Shown: positions 45,485 through 55,096 of the stretch, in pieces
How positions within the stretch are numbered: the stretch's first letter is position 1
Layout of the letters: every line of letters starts with the position of its first letter
From: an uncultured Paracoccaceae bacterium
GTDB lineage: Bacteria; Pseudomonadota; Alphaproteobacteria; Rhodobacterales; Rhodobacteraceae
Direction of reading: 5' to 3'
Length of the DNA: 64,000 nucleotides
Assembly (NCBI GenBank): GCA_947487205.1
Contig: CANKVU010000009.1
Span: forward strand, 62,001 to 126,000
The notes under the pieces: generated by a model
Databases searched by the model: none
What the model saw: only the letters and a program-made list of their open reading frames with translations
What the model was told of the DNA's origin: nothing
Made by a program: the position numbers and the translations under genes

Positions 45485-46264
45485 TCAGACCGCCCGTTCC
45501 ACCATCAGCTTCTTGATCTCCATGATCGCCTCGGCCGGGTTGAGGCCCTTGGGGCAGGTCCGGGCGCAATTCATGATCGTGTGGCAGCGGTAGAGCTTGA
45601 AGGGATCCTCCAGGTCGTCCAGCCGCTCGCCGGTGGCCTCGTCTCGGCTGTCCACGATCCAGCGATAGGCATGGAGCAGGGCCGCGGGCCCGAGGAACTT
45701 GTCCTGGTTCCACCAATAGGACGGACAGGCCGTCGAGCAGCACGCGCACATGATGCATTCGTAGAGCCCGTCGAGCTTCTTGCGGTCGTCGATCGATTGC
45801 CGCCATTCCCCCTGCGGGGTGTTCGACTTCGTCTCCAGCCACGGCGAGACATATTCGTGCTGGGCATAGAAGTGGGTGAGGTCGGGGATCAGGTCCTTGA
45901 CCACCGGCATGTGGGGCAGCGGATAGATCTTCACGTCCCCCTTCACCTCGTCGATGCCGTAGATGCAGGCCAGGACGTTGACCCCGTCGATGTTCATCGA
46001 ACACGATCCGCAGATCCCCTCCCGGCAGGAGCGGCGGAAGGCGAGGGTGGGGTCGATCTCGTTCTTGATCTTGATCAGGGCGTCCAGCATCATCGGGCCG
46101 CACGCGTCGAGGTCGACGAAATAGGTGTCGACCCGCGGGTTCTCCCCGTCATCGGGATTCCAGCGATAGATGTCGAACCGCTTGAGATCGGTCGCGCCCT
46201 CGGGCTTCGGCCATGTCTTGCCGGTGCGGATCTTGGAGTTCTTTGGAAGCGTCAGTTGAACCAT
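45485..46264 (-). CDS. sdhB: succinate dehydrogenase iron-sulfur subunit
   Basis: 259 residues. It carries the 2Fe-2S motif [15 protein letters not shown] and the 4Fe-4S/3Fe-4S cysteines in [17 protein letters not shown] and [18 protein letters not shown]. Passes electrons from SdhA flavin to the quinone site of SdhCD. Last gene of the minus-strand sdh operon and ended by the terminator at 45429-45459. Confidence 0.97.
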   Translation of the reverse strand: MVQLTLPKNSKIRTGKTWPKPEGATDLKRFDIYRWNPDDGENPRVDTYFVDLDACGPMMLDALIKIKNEIDPTLAFRRSCREGICGSCSMNIDGVNVLACIYGIDEVKGDVKIYPLPHMPVVKDLIPDLTHFYAQHEYVSPWLETKSNTPQGEWRQSIDDRKKLDGLYECIMCACCSTACPSYWWNQDKFLGPAALLHAYRWIVDSRDEATGERLDDLEDPFKLYRCHTIMNCARTCPKGLNPAEAIMEIKKLMVERAV

Positions 46265-46288
46265 GTCGGTCCTCCGGAGAGCGGATGG

Positions 46289-46588
46289 TCAGTTTGGCCA
46301 CGCCGCCCTGCCGGCGGCGAGGCAGGTCAGCGTTCCCGGCCGGGAGACGATCGCCAGGACGGTTTCGGTCGTCGCGGCGTTCGGTCCGGTCACGGTGTCG
46401 GAGGCGAGGGCCAGCACCTCCGCGTTGGTGGCGTTGTCGATCACGCAATCGACGGCCGGCTGCACGGGCAGATCCGGATACCGGGTGGCCACGGTCCGCC
46501 CGATTACCGATTTCGCCGCGTCCCGCGCCACCCCTTCGCCGCCCTGGACGCAGCCCGCCAGAAGGATCAGGAGCGGGCCGGCCCGCAT
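46289..46588 (-). CDS. small lipoprotein-like hypothetical between sdhA and sdhB
   Basis: 99 residues. A short signal and lipobox (MRAGPLLILLAGC) are followed by a compact domain with two Cys (DCVIDNATNAEVLALASDTVTG and TLTCLA). A start at 46663, overlapping the sdhA stop (ATGA), would add 25 Ala/Arg-rich residues and also fits translational coupling; the lipobox favours the shorter form. Similar small genes sit here in other Rhodobacteraceae. It may assist the membrane complex, which is inference. Confidence 0.65.
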   Translation of the reverse strand: MRAGPLLILLAGCVQGGEGVARDAAKSVIGRTVATRYPDLPVQPAVDCVIDNATNAEVLALASDTVTGPNAATTETVLAIVSRPGTLTCLAAGRAAWPN

Positions 46589-46662
46589 CGCGGCGCGTCC
46601 CGGCGCCCGTGCGGCCGCCGGCCATGCCCGGGGGGCGGCGCACAGGCGGGCGCCCGCCCTCA

Positions 46663-48465
46663 TCAATAGACCCTGGTCTTCGGCTTTATGCGGTCGAGGT
46701 CGATGCCGCCCTCGTTGTGGCCCAGAAGCGGGTTCACGTGGACGGGGCGATATTCCAGCTCCACCTTGCCGTTGACCCGGGCGATGGTGTGGACGCGCCA
46801 ATTGTCGTCGTCGCGGTCGGGGTAATCCTCGTGGGCATGGGCGCCCCGCGTCTCCTTGCGCGCCTCCGCCGACACGATGGTGGCCAGCGCGTTCGGCATG
46901 AGGTTGGTCAGCTCCAGGGTCTCCATCAGGTCGGTGTTCCAGATCAGCGACCGATCGAAGACGCACAGGTCGTCGAGCTTGGAGGCGACGCTGGTCATCT
47001 TTTCCACGCCCTCGGTCAGCGTCTCGTTGGTGCGGAACACCGCGGCGTCGTCCTGCATCGTCTTCTGCATCTCGGCGCGCAGCTCGGCCGTGGGCACCGA
47101 CCCCTTGGCGTGGCGCAGCGCGTCGAACCGTTCCAGCGCCTTGTCGACCTGGGCGGTGTTGACGGCGGCGGGCGCCGCGGCGGGGTCCACGACCTCGCCG
47201 GCCTTGATGGATGCGGCGCGGCCGAACACCACCAGGTCGATGAGCGAGTTAGATCCCAGGCGGTTGGCGCCGTGGACGCTGGCGCATCCGGCCTCGCCCA
47301 CGGCCATCAGGCCCGGCACGATCCGGTCGGGATCGTCCTTGGTGGGATTCAGGACCTCGCCCCAGTAATTCGTCGGAATGCCGCCCATGTTGTAATGCAC
47401 GGTCGGCAGGACGGGGATCGGATCCTTGGTCACGTCCACCCCGGCGAAGATCTTCGCCGTTTCCGAGATCCCGGGCAGCCGGTCCTGCAGCGCCTCCTTG
47501 GGCAGGTGATTGAGGTTCAGGTGGATATGGTCGCCGTCCTTGCCGACGCCGCGGCCCTCGCGGATCTCCATCGTCATGCAGCGCGACACCACGTCCCGGC
47601 TGGCGAGGTCCTTGTAGGTGGGCGCGTAGCGCTCCATGAACCGCTCGCCCTCGGAATTGGTGAGATAGCCGCCCTCGCCCCGCGCGCCCTCGGTGATGAG
47701 GCAGCCGGCGCCGAAGACGCCGGTGGGGTGGAACTGCACGAATTCCATGTCCTGGAGCGGCAGACCGGCGCGCGCCACCATGCCGCCGCCGTCGCCGGTG
47801 CAGGTATGGGCCGAGGTCGCATTGGCGTAGGCGCGCCCGTAGCCGCCCGTGGCCAGCACCGTCATCTTGGCGTTGAAGACGTGGATCGAGCCGTCCTCCA
47901 GGCACCACGCCACGACGCCCTCGCACCGTCCGTCGTCGCTCATCAGCAGGTCGATGGCGAAATACTCGATGTAGAACTCGGCCCCCTCCTTCAGGGACTG
48001 GCCGTACATCGTGTGCAGCATGGCGTGGCCGGTCCGGTCCGCGGCCGCGCAGGTGCGCTGCACCGCCGGCCCCTCGCCGAACTCGGTGGTGTGGCCGCCG
48101 AAGGGCCGCTGGTAGATCTTGCCCTCCTCGGTCCGGCTGAACGGCACGCCGTAATGTTCGAGCTCATAGACCGCCGCGGGGGCGTTCCGCGCGAGGTATT
48201 CCATCGCGTCCACGTCGCCCAGCCAGTCCGACCCCTTCACGGTGTCGTACATGTGCCATTGCCAGTGGTCCTTGCCCATGTTGCCGAGCGAAGCGGCGAT
48301 CCCCCCCTGCGCGGCCACGGTATGCGAGCGGGTCGGGAACACCTTGGTCACGCAGGCGGTCCGGAGCCCCTGCTCGGCCAGGCCCAGCGTGGCACGCAGG
48401 CCCGACCCGCCGGCGCCGACGACGATCGCGTCGTAATTGTGCGTCTGGTACTCGTAGGCAGCCAT
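46663..48465 (-). CDS. sdhA: succinate dehydrogenase flavoprotein subunit
   Basis: 600 residues, the usual length. FAD-binding [19 protein letters not shown] at the N-terminus, covalent flavin His region [17 protein letters not shown], catalytic [11 protein letters not shown] and [21 protein letters not shown]. The start [15 protein letters not shown] follows AAGGA; an in-frame ATG 21 codons upstream lies in the sdhD end. Oxidises succinate to fumarate in the TCA cycle. Confidence 0.97.
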   Translation of the reverse strand: MAAYEYQTHNYDAIVVGAGGSGLRATLGLAEQGLRTACVTKVFPTRSHTVAAQGGIAASLGNMGKDHWQWHMYDTVKGSDWLGDVDAMEYLARNAPAAVYELEHYGVPFSRTEEGKIYQRPFGGHTTEFGEGPAVQRTCAAADRTGHAMLHTMYGQSLKEGAEFYIEYFAIDLLMSDDGRCEGVVAWCLEDGSIHVFNAKMTVLATGGYGRAYANATSAHTCTGDGGGMVARAGLPLQDMEFVQFHPTGVFGAGCLITEGARGEGGYLTNSEGERFMERYAPTYKDLASRDVVSRCMTMEIREGRGVGKDGDHIHLNLNHLPKEALQDRLPGISETAKIFAGVDVTKDPIPVLPTVHYNMGGIPTNYWGEVLNPTKDDPDRIVPGLMAVGEAGCASVHGANRLGSNSLIDLVVFGRAASIKAGEVVDPAAAPAAVNTAQVDKALERFDALRHAKGSVPTAELRAEMQKTMQDDAAVFRTNETLTEGVEKMTSVASKLDDLCVFDRSLIWNTDLMETLELTNLMPNALATIVSAEARKETRGAHAHEDYPDRDDDNWRVHTIARVNGKVELEYRPVHVNPLLGHNEGGIDLDRIKPKTRVY

Positions 48466-48478
48466 CGTCAGATCCTTC

Positions 48479-48868
48479 TCACAGGGCCAGCCGGACGAGG
48501 GCGAACAGCCCCGCGGCCAAGGCGGCATAGGCGACGCAGTTGACCGCGATGATCGCGACCTTCATCGACATGCCGCGCAGGTAATCCTCGATCGCGGTCT
48601 TGGCGCCGTTCATGAAGTGGAGCCAGCTTACCGCGATGGTCAGCGCCGCGATCACCGCCGGCACCGGGTTGGAGTAATACGCCACGACCTCTTCGTGGGA
48701 AGCGCCCAGGATGGGGCCGAACGTGAACACGAAGAGCGGGACCAGGATCAGCAGGCCCACCGAGGACTTGATCATCCCCCAGTAATGCTCGGTCCCCGAC
48801 TTGGCGGAGCCCAGGCCCGTCGCGCGCTTGCGCCGCGTCAGGAATTCGGAACGGGACATCTCGGACAT
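48479..48868 (-). CDS. sdhD: succinate dehydrogenase membrane anchor subunit SdhD
   Basis: 129 residues, three membrane helices. [24 protein letters not shown] is the usual alphaproteobacterial SdhD start, and [19 protein letters not shown] holds the heme/quinone-region His and the conserved E-D-Y. It follows sdhC by 13 bases. The ATG three codons in is an alternative start. Confidence 0.93.
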   Translation of the reverse strand: MSEMSRSEFLTRRKRATGLGSAKSGTEHYWGMIKSSVGLLILVPLFVFTFGPILGASHEEVVAYYSNPVPAVIAALTIAVSWLHFMNGAKTAIEDYLRGMSMKVAIIAVNCVAYAALAAGLFALVRLAL

Positions 48869-48881
48869 CAGGCAGCCCTCC

Positions 48882-49265
48882 TCAGACGATGAGCACGGTC
48901 AGGACCGTCAGCACGACGGACCCGCCGATGACGCCCCAGCCGAGTTTCGAGACCAGATCGAGGCTGAACCCCCGCCCCGTGTCCCAGAAGAGGTGCCGCA
49001 GCCCGGCCAGCGTGTGGTACCACAGCGCCCAGAGCGACAGGACCATCACGAGATCCCCGAACCACGAGGTCAGCACGCCGTCGGCGGTCGCGAACGCCTC
49101 CGGCCCGGCCGCCGCGGCCAGGAACCACCACGTCACGAGAAGGCCGCCCACCACCAGCGCGTTGCCGGTGATCCGCGTCAGGATCGAGGTCATGGAATTG
49201 AGCTGTGGACGATAGATCTGAAGGTGGGGACTGAGCGGTCGGTCGCCCCTGTTCACGTCGGCCAT
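48882..49265 (-). CDS. sdhC: succinate dehydrogenase cytochrome b556 subunit SdhC
   Basis: 127 residues, three membrane helices. RPLSPHLQIYRPQLNSMTSILTRITG is the SdhC signature, and LWALWYHTLAGLRHLFWD carries the heme-ligand His. First gene of sdhCDA-x-B. About 160 bases separate it from mch, and that gap contains a paired palindrome also found before sucC. Confidence 0.95.
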   Translation of the reverse strand: MADVNRGDRPLSPHLQIYRPQLNSMTSILTRITGNALVVGGLLVTWWFLAAAAGPEAFATADGVLTSWFGDLVMVLSLWALWYHTLAGLRHLFWDTGRGFSLDLVSKLGWGVIGGSVVLTVLTVLIV

Positions 49266-49390
49266 GGCTGTTCCTTCTCGTTGGCTCTGCGGACGCGCAT
49301 GAGGATGTCACGCGATACGTAGCGATTTCCCCGGGCGTGTCACGCCCCCGTCGCGGGGCGCGGGGTCGCACCACCCGATATTGCGCCCCT

Positions 49391-49421
49391 TGTGATCACA
49401 GCGATTTTCGGTGCGATCACA
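49391..49421 (-). promoter_or_regulatory. paired GATC-centred palindromes upstream of sdhC
   Basis: TGTGATCACA (49391-49400, perfect) and TGCGATCACA (49412-49421) are exactly 21 bp apart, two helical turns. Reading toward sdhC, a GCAAT follows 6 bases after the proximal site. The same arrangement, with the same spacings, stands before sucC. It is a likely operator for a dimeric regulator of TCA-cycle genes. Confidence 0.6.
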
Positions 49422-49423
49422 TA

Positions 49424-50461
49424 TCAGGCGGGCATCAGCGCCCAGTAATCGAGGTCGAGAAGCACGTGCGGGAGGTATTTCCCGTCCTCTCCCTTCAGGC
49501 CCGCATCGGGCCCCTCGCCCTTCGTGGCGACCAGCCTCAGCCGGATCGCGCCCACGTCGCGCGCCCCCGTCTCGGCGCGGTCGAGCACCTCGGACCAGGC
49601 GCGGATCGTGTCGCCCGCGAAGCAGGGCCCCGCATGGGCGCCGCCGTTCAGTCCGGCCAGGAATTGCGCGTTGGCCAGCCCGTCGAAGCTGAGCGCCCGC
49701 GCCATAGAGATCACATGGCCGCCATAGACCAGACGCCGGCCGTCCTCCCGCTGGGTGGCGTCGAAATGCACCCTGGCGGTGTTCTGCCACAACCGGGTGG
49801 CCATCATGTGCTCGGCCTCCTCGACCGTCACGCCGCCGACGTGGTCGATGACCTCGCCCACCGCGTAATCGGCCAGCCGGTGCGGCTCCCCGGCCAGCGC
49901 GTGGTCGTAGGCGGAAAAACTCAACCCCTCGGGCACAACCAGATCCTCGGCCGCGACCGCCGGGGCCAGGTCCGGCACCACCGTCTCGGGCGCCGGCGCG
50001 GCCGCGTCACGCTTGCGGACCATGACCCAGCGCACATAGGACAGCACGTCCTCGCCGCGCTGGTTGCGTCCCGTCGTGCGGACCCAGACGACGCCGGTCT
50101 TGCCGTTGGAATTCTGCTTCAGCCCGATCACCTCGCTCTCGCTCGTGAGCGTGTCGCCGGGCCAGACCGGCCGCAGCCAGCGCCCCTCGGCATAGCCGAG
50201 ATTGGCGCGCGCGTTGAGCGAGATGTCCGGCACCGTCTTACCGAAGACGGTGTGGAACGCGATCAGGTCGTCCAGCGGCGCGGCGCGCAGGCCGCAGATC
50301 CGCGCGAAGTCGTCCGACGAATGGACGGCGTGGCGGGCCGGATAGAGGGCGTGGTACATCGCCCGCTCCCCCGCCCCCAGGGTGCGGGGCACCGCGTGGC
50401 GGATCACCTGCCCCACGCGGTAATCCTCGAAGAAGAACCCGGCGCCGGTCTTGGCCATCAT
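49424..50461 (-). CDS. mch: mesaconyl-CoA hydratase (beta-methylmalyl-CoA dehydratase)
   Basis: 345 residues with two MaoC-type hot-dog domains. Hydrates mesaconyl-C1-CoA to beta-methylmalyl-CoA in the ethylmalonyl-CoA pathway. GAGFFFEDYRVGQVIRHAVPRTLGAGERAMYHALYPARHAVHSSDDFA is characteristic, with FHTVFGKTVPDISLNARANLGYAEG in the first domain and ARVHFDATQREDGRRLVYGGHVISMARAL in the second. The ATG overlaps the DUF1737 stop; a second ATG follows immediately. Lies in the mcl2-nnrU-DUF1737-mch row known from Rhodobacter next to sdh. Confidence 0.94.
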   Translation of the reverse strand: MMAKTGAGFFFEDYRVGQVIRHAVPRTLGAGERAMYHALYPARHAVHSSDDFARICGLRAAPLDDLIAFHTVFGKTVPDISLNARANLGYAEGRWLRPVWPGDTLTSESEVIGLKQNSNGKTGVVWVRTTGRNQRGEDVLSYVRWVMVRKRDAAAPAPETVVPDLAPAVAAEDLVVPEGLSFSAYDHALAGEPHRLADYAVGEVIDHVGGVTVEEAEHMMATRLWQNTARVHFDATQREDGRRLVYGGHVISMARALSFDGLANAQFLAGLNGGAHAGPCFAGDTIRAWSEVLDRAETGARDVGAIRLRLVATKGEGPDAGLKGEDGKYLPHVLLDLDYWALMPA

Positions 50462-50658
50462 TGCTGCCCCAGCTTCATGTCGGGGGCGTAGGGGGCGTGG
50501 TCGCGCTTCACCACCGCCTGCGCGCACCGCATGACGTTGTTCTGCGCGTCGTAGGCGTATGCCGGCGCGCCGTGAAGCTCCCAGCCCGTCGCCAGCGCCG
50601 CGGAGACCTTGTGGCAGAAGGCGGACGTGTCGTCGCCGGTCAGCAATCGGTAGAGCAT
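50458..50658 (-). CDS. DUF1737 small protein
   Basis: 66 residues: YRLLTGDDTSAFCHKVSAALATGWELHGAPAYAYD matches the DUF1737 pattern. The stop overlaps the mch ATG, so translation is coupled. Function unknown. Its fixed place before mch in Rhodobacteraceae suggests a role tied to the pathway or simply a stable operon. Confidence 0.82.
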   Translation of the reverse strand: MLYRLLTGDDTSAFCHKVSAALATGWELHGAPAYAYDAQNNVMRCAQAVVKRDHAPYAPDMKLGQQ

Positions 50659-50662
50659 CGAA

Positions 50663-51214
50663 TCATCCTGCGAAGGGCCACACGCCCAGCCAGGCGTGCA
50701 CGGCGGTGATCACGGCATAGAGGACCAGCGCGATGACGAGGAGCCGGACCGTTCCCTTGCGCGTCCCTTGCGTGAAGGGCGCGGGCCGCGGCGTGGTGGC
50801 ATTCAGCAGCGCCATTTCGGCCAGTGCCCAGACGAGGAACGTCCCGAACATGACGACGGAATGCAGATCGCCGTTGACGAGCAGGTGCAGAGCCGCCCAG
50901 AGCGCGAAACCCGACAGCTGCGGATGCCGGAGCCGGCCGCGCAGCGTCGATTTCGACGATCCGAGCCCGAAGAGCAGCACCGCGACATACATCAGGGCGT
51001 TGTTCACATGCACGCCCCAGGCGGGCGGCGTGTAGACGGGAATGTAGGGCGCGCCGCGATAGCCGATCACGACGAGGATCACGGACAGCGCCAGCACGAC
51101 CGCCAGCACGATCTTGCCGCGTCGCGCGCCCAGCGCGGCGCGGGCCCCCGGAGCCAGCCGGCCGAGCATGTGCGCGCCCACCCAGAGGGCGAGGCCGATG
51201 ACGAGCAGGGTCAT
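50663..51214 (-). CDS. NnrU-family membrane protein
   Basis: 183 residues with five or six membrane helices. The NnrU pattern is seen in LVIGLALWVGAHMLGRLAPG, HVNNALMYVAVLLFGLGSSKSTLRGRLRHPQLSGFALWAALHLLVNGDLHSVVMFGTFLVWALAEM. NnrU is best known from nitric-oxide reduction clusters, but none is visible here. The ATG starts 5 bases after the mcl2 stop. Role in this operon unknown. Confidence 0.85.
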   Translation of the reverse strand: MTLLVIGLALWVGAHMLGRLAPGARAALGARRGKIVLAVVLALSVILVVIGYRGAPYIPVYTPPAWGVHVNNALMYVAVLLFGLGSSKSTLRGRLRHPQLSGFALWAALHLLVNGDLHSVVMFGTFLVWALAEMALLNATTPRPAPFTQGTRKGTVRLLVIALVLYAVITAVHAWLGVWPFAG

Positions 51215-51218
51215 CGCG

Positions 51219-52073
51219 TCACGCCCCGGCCTTGGCCAGGGTCCGGCGGGCGGTGGCCACGTGCAGGTTCTCGACGATCCTGCCATCGACCACGGCGACG
51301 CCCTGCCCCCGGCTCCGCGCCTCCTCCCAGGCGGAGATGTGGCGGCGGGCCAGCTCCACTTCCGTCTCGGACGGGGTGAAGACCTCGTTGCAGGTCGCGA
51401 CCTGGGCGGGGTGGATCAGGCTCTTGCCGTCCATGCCGAGGCTGCGACCCTGCTCGCATTCGAGGCGCAGCCCCTCCTCGTCCCGGAACGCGTTGTAGAC
51501 CCCGTCCACCACCGCGATCCCGGCCATCTTGGCCGCCGCAACGCAGGTCTGGAGGGCCATCATCAGGGGCATCCGCGCGCCGCCGGTCTCGCATCCGATC
51601 TCGGCGGCGAGGTCGTTGGTGCCGATCACGAACCCCTCCATCCGCGGCGCCTCGGCGATGGCCGGCGCGTCGAAGATGCCCTGCGCCGTCTCCATCATGG
51701 CCCAGATCCGGGTGTTCTGCGTGCCCGAGAGCAGCGCCAGCCGTTCCGCCAGCCGCCGCACGTCCCTGGGGCCGTCCACCTTGGGCAGCAGGATCGCGTG
51801 CGGCCCGGCCCCGGCGACCGCCTCGAGGTCCTCGATCCCCCATTCGGTGTCGAGCGCGTTGATCCGCACGATGCAGGCCCGGTCGCCGTAGCCGCCCTGG
51901 CGCAGCGCGCCGGCCAGCGTTTCCCGGGCGGCGGCCTTCTCCTCGACCGCGACGGCGTCCTCGAGATCGAAGAGGATGGCGTCGACGGGAAGCTCCCGCG
52001 CCTTCTCGAGCGCCCGGGCCTTCGATCCGGGGATGTAGAGGGCCGATCTCCAGGGTCGCGTCCGCTCGCTCAT
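51219..52073 (-). CDS. mcl2: (3S)-malyl-CoA thioesterase-type CoA lyase (Mcl2)
   Basis: 284 residues, HpcH/HpaI-citrate lyase beta fold: SALYIPGSKARALEKARELPVDAILFDLEDAVA, HAILLPKVDGPRDVRRLAERL, WAMMETAQGIFDAPAIA, GTNDLAAEIGCE and SLIHPAQVATCNEVF. In Rhodobacter sphaeroides the gene at this position, beside mch and sdh, is Mcl2, which hydrolyses malyl-CoA to malate. The start was chosen at MSERTRPWRSALY (17 codons inside the longest frame). A generic CitE-like lyase is the alternative. Confidence 0.87.
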   Translation of the reverse strand: MSERTRPWRSALYIPGSKARALEKARELPVDAILFDLEDAVAVEEKAAARETLAGALRQGGYGDRACIVRINALDTEWGIEDLEAVAGAGPHAILLPKVDGPRDVRRLAERLALLSGTQNTRIWAMMETAQGIFDAPAIAEAPRMEGFVIGTNDLAAEIGCETGGARMPLMMALQTCVAAAKMAGIAVVDGVYNAFRDEEGLRLECEQGRSLGMDGKSLIHPAQVATCNEVFTPSETEVELARRHISAWEEARSRGQGVAVVDGRIVENLHVATARRTLAKAGA

Positions 52074-52166
52074 CTCCGCCTCCACTCGGGTAATTTTGTG
52101 TCGTGGGGTGCCACGGATCGGCATGATCGCGCAAGACCCTATCGCCGCGCTGCGGCACCGCCGGCC

Positions 52167-52946
52167 TCAGGCCAGTCCGGTCCAGACGAGCCGCGCCCCC
52201 GCCACCACGAGCAGCGCGTACATGATGCGGAAGTACCAGATCGCCGGCATCGCGCGGTGGGCGACGACCCCCAGCCCGATCCCGATCACGGCGACCGGCG
52301 ACAGCAGGGCGGCCGCCGTCAGCGCCTGCCGGTCGAACACGCCCAGCGCCGCGTAGGGGCCGATCTTCATCAGGTTGATGGCCCAGAAGGTCACCACCGT
52401 CGTCGCCTGATAGGCCTCCTTGGCGACGCCGCGCGACAGCAGGTAGACGGCTGCGGGCGGGCCGCCCGCATGGCTGACGAAGGACGTGAACCCCGTGACT
52501 GCCCCCCAGGCCCCGCCGGCGAGAGGCCCCGCCGGCAATCCCTCGGGCCGGACGAGGCCGCGCGCCCGCGCCAGCTGGAACGCCACGAACCCCAGCGCGA
52601 TCGACCCGATCAGGACCCGGATCAGGTCCGCCGGCGCGCGGCTCATGACCAGGGCGGCCAGCGCCACCCCCGGCACCGCGCCGCAGCACAGCGCCCAGGC
52701 CGCGCCGGAATCCCATCGCCGCCAGAACGCGGGCAGCGCCGTCGCGTCCATCACCATGAGCAGCGGCAGCATGATCGCCAGGGCCCGGTCGGGCGGCGTC
52801 ACGAGCGCCAGGATCACCGCCCCGGCAAAGGCCGCCCCCGAACCGAACCCGCCCTTCGAGATCGCCGCGACGAGCACGGCCACGGCGCCCACGGCATAGA
52901 ACGACGCGCCCTCGGCGCCCATCGGCAGGTCCTTCCGTAGCGTCAT
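52167..52946 (-). CDS. TauE/SafE-family membrane protein
   Basis: 259 residues, about eight membrane helices. GAVAVLVAAISKGGFGSGAAFAGAVILALVTPPDRALAIMLPLLMVMDATALPAFW and TGFTSFVSHAGGPPAAVYLLSRG are TSUP superfamily marks. The substrate is unknown. The start MTLRKDLPMGAEG has GGGGG about 8 bases upstream; the frame extends further but without a site. Divergent from the PRC-barrel gene, about 90 bases apart. Distinct in sequence from the TauE protein at 35 kb. Confidence 0.85.
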   Translation of the reverse strand: MTLRKDLPMGAEGASFYAVGAVAVLVAAISKGGFGSGAAFAGAVILALVTPPDRALAIMLPLLMVMDATALPAFWRRWDSGAAWALCCGAVPGVALAALVMSRAPADLIRVLIGSIALGFVAFQLARARGLVRPEGLPAGPLAGGAWGAVTGFTSFVSHAGGPPAAVYLLSRGVAKEAYQATTVVTFWAINLMKIGPYAALGVFDRQALTAAALLSPVAVIGIGLGVVAHRAMPAIWYFRIMYALLVVAGARLVWTGLA

Positions 52947-53038
52947 CGGGCATCCCCCGGCCCGATCAGGAACCCGAAGGAGGGGCGGCGAATTATCGGT
53001 CCACACGCGGCATGTCCGCGACAGATGGAGGATCTTCA

Positions 53039-53767
53039 ATGAACCGCATTCTTTCCACCACCGCAATCGTCGCCATGATGATGGCCGCGCCGGCCGTGGC
53101 CCAGGATTCCAGCTCCGGCTCGGGCAGCGACGCCTCCTCCGGGAGCGGCGGCGACATGTCGAGCGGCAGCGGCGACATGTCCTCCGGCCAGAGCAGCATG
53201 GGATCGGGCGAGATCTTCGCGCAAGTCCCCTCGAATCCCGATCTGCAGCTTGGCACCGACCTGATCGGCTCGAGCGTCTACTCGACCATGGGCGCGGCCC
53301 AGCAGGCGAGCGCGGGCGGCTCCTCCGAAAGCGGCTCGTCCGAGAGCGGCTCGTCTGAAAGCGGATCCTCCGAGAGCGGCTCGTCGGGCGGCTCGGGCGA
53401 GGCCTCCGAGCGGCAGAACATCGGGCAGATCAACGATATCGTCGTCACCCAGGACGGTTCGGTCGATTACGTGATCGTCGGCGTCGGCGGCTTCCTCGGC
53501 ATCGGCGAACGCAGCGTCGCGGTGAACATGGACGCGGTCGAGTACGTGCAGGACCCCGAGAACCAGGGCGAGTACATGCTCACCATCCCCGCCACGCAGG
53601 AAGAGATCGAGAACGCCCCCGAATTCGACGCCTCCAGCCTCCAGTCGGGTTCGGGCGAGGGATCCGGCGGTTCGGGCGAGAGCTCCGGCGGCTCGGGTGA
53701 GAGCTCCGGCTCAGGCGAAAGCTCGTCCTCGGGCGGCTCCTCGGACACGTCGGGCTCCTCCAACTGA
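53039..53767 (+). CDS. exported PRC-barrel protein with Ser/Gly-rich repeats
   Basis: 242 residues, GGAGGATC before the ATG. Signal peptide 1-22 (AAPAVAQ). Ser/Gly-rich segments surround a single PRC-barrel-like domain at about 125-195 (NIGQINDIVVTQDGSVDYVIVGVGGFLGIGERSVAVNMDAVEYVQDP). Four 5-residue G-S-S-E-S units occupy residues 94-113, and a G-S-G-E-S-S-type tail closes the protein. Probably periplasmic or secreted, with the repeats as flexible linkers. Function unknown. Convergence with no neighbour suggests it is transcribed alone. Confidence 0.85.
   Translation: MNRILSTTAIVAMMMAAPAVAQDSSSGSGSDASSGSGGDMSSGSGDMSSGQSSMGSGEIFAQVPSNPDLQLGTDLIGSSVYSTMGAAQQASAGGSSESGSSESGSSESGSSESGSSGGSGEASERQNIGQINDIVVTQDGSVDYVIVGVGGFLGIGERSVAVNMDAVEYVQDPENQGEYMLTIPATQEEIENAPEFDASSLQSGSGEGSGGSGESSGGSGESSGSGESSSSGGSSDTSGSSN
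53318..53377 (+). repeat. four 15-bp tandem units in the PRC-barrel gene
   Basis: Units begin at 53318, 53333, 53348 and 53363, each coding Gly-Ser-Ser-Glu-Ser, with variation mostly at third positions. An in-frame minisatellite prone to length change without loss of the reading frame. Confidence 0.85.
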
Positions 53768-53818
53768 GCCGGCACGTGGTTCGTAACGAGTGATCGGACC
53801 GAGTTGTGAGGTCCGCGT

Positions 53819-53845
53819 GCGGCCGTCCCACCGGGGCGGCCGCTT
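53819..53845 (+). terminator. hairpin after the PRC-barrel gene
   Basis: GCGGCCGTCCC (53819-53829), loop ACC, GGGGCGGCCGC (53833-53843): 11 bp including one G-T pair, then TT. About 50 bases after the stop and 76 bases before mdh. The T-run is minimal. Confidence 0.45.
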
Positions 53846-53884
53846 GACGTTCGCGGGCTTGCCACGGCGAAGGCGAGTCCTTAA

Positions 53885-54883
<999 letters not shown>

Positions 54884-54910
54884 CGGCGCGGGCCGATCCG
54901 GCGCGCATCC

Positions 54911-54941
54911 GGGCGCGTCCCTGCGGGGACGCGCCCTTTTT
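54911..54941 (+). terminator. Rho-independent terminator after mdh
   Basis: GGGCGCGTCC (54911-54920), six-base loop, GGACGCGCCC (54927-54936), then TTTTT. A perfect 10-bp stem with a T-run, 28 bases after the mdh stop. Confidence 0.88.
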
Positions 54942-54956
54942 CGTGGCCTCCCGCAC

Positions 54957-54987
54957 CGCGATCACAGCCCGACGGCGTGTGATCACG
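54957..54987 (+). promoter_or_regulatory. paired GATC-centred palindromes upstream of sucC
   Basis: CGCGATCACA (54957-54966) and TGTGATCACG (54978-54987) are 21 bp apart, and GCAAT follows 6 bases after the proximal one. The same spacing and order are found before sdhC. Lies between the mdh terminator and sucC, 110 bases before its ATG. Confidence 0.6.
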
Positions 54988-55096
54988 GACCACGCAATTG
55001 TCTGTCGGGTGCGCGGATCCGCGCGGGTTTGCGTTGGCACCGCCGCCCGCGCGTGGCACAAGCCTCTGAAAATGGTCCAGCCGCGGAGTTTTTCGG

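Noticed and set aside
53318-53377. Short tandem repeat considered as CRISPR-like
   Set aside because: 15-bp units are contiguous with no spacers and code for an in-frame peptide repeat.
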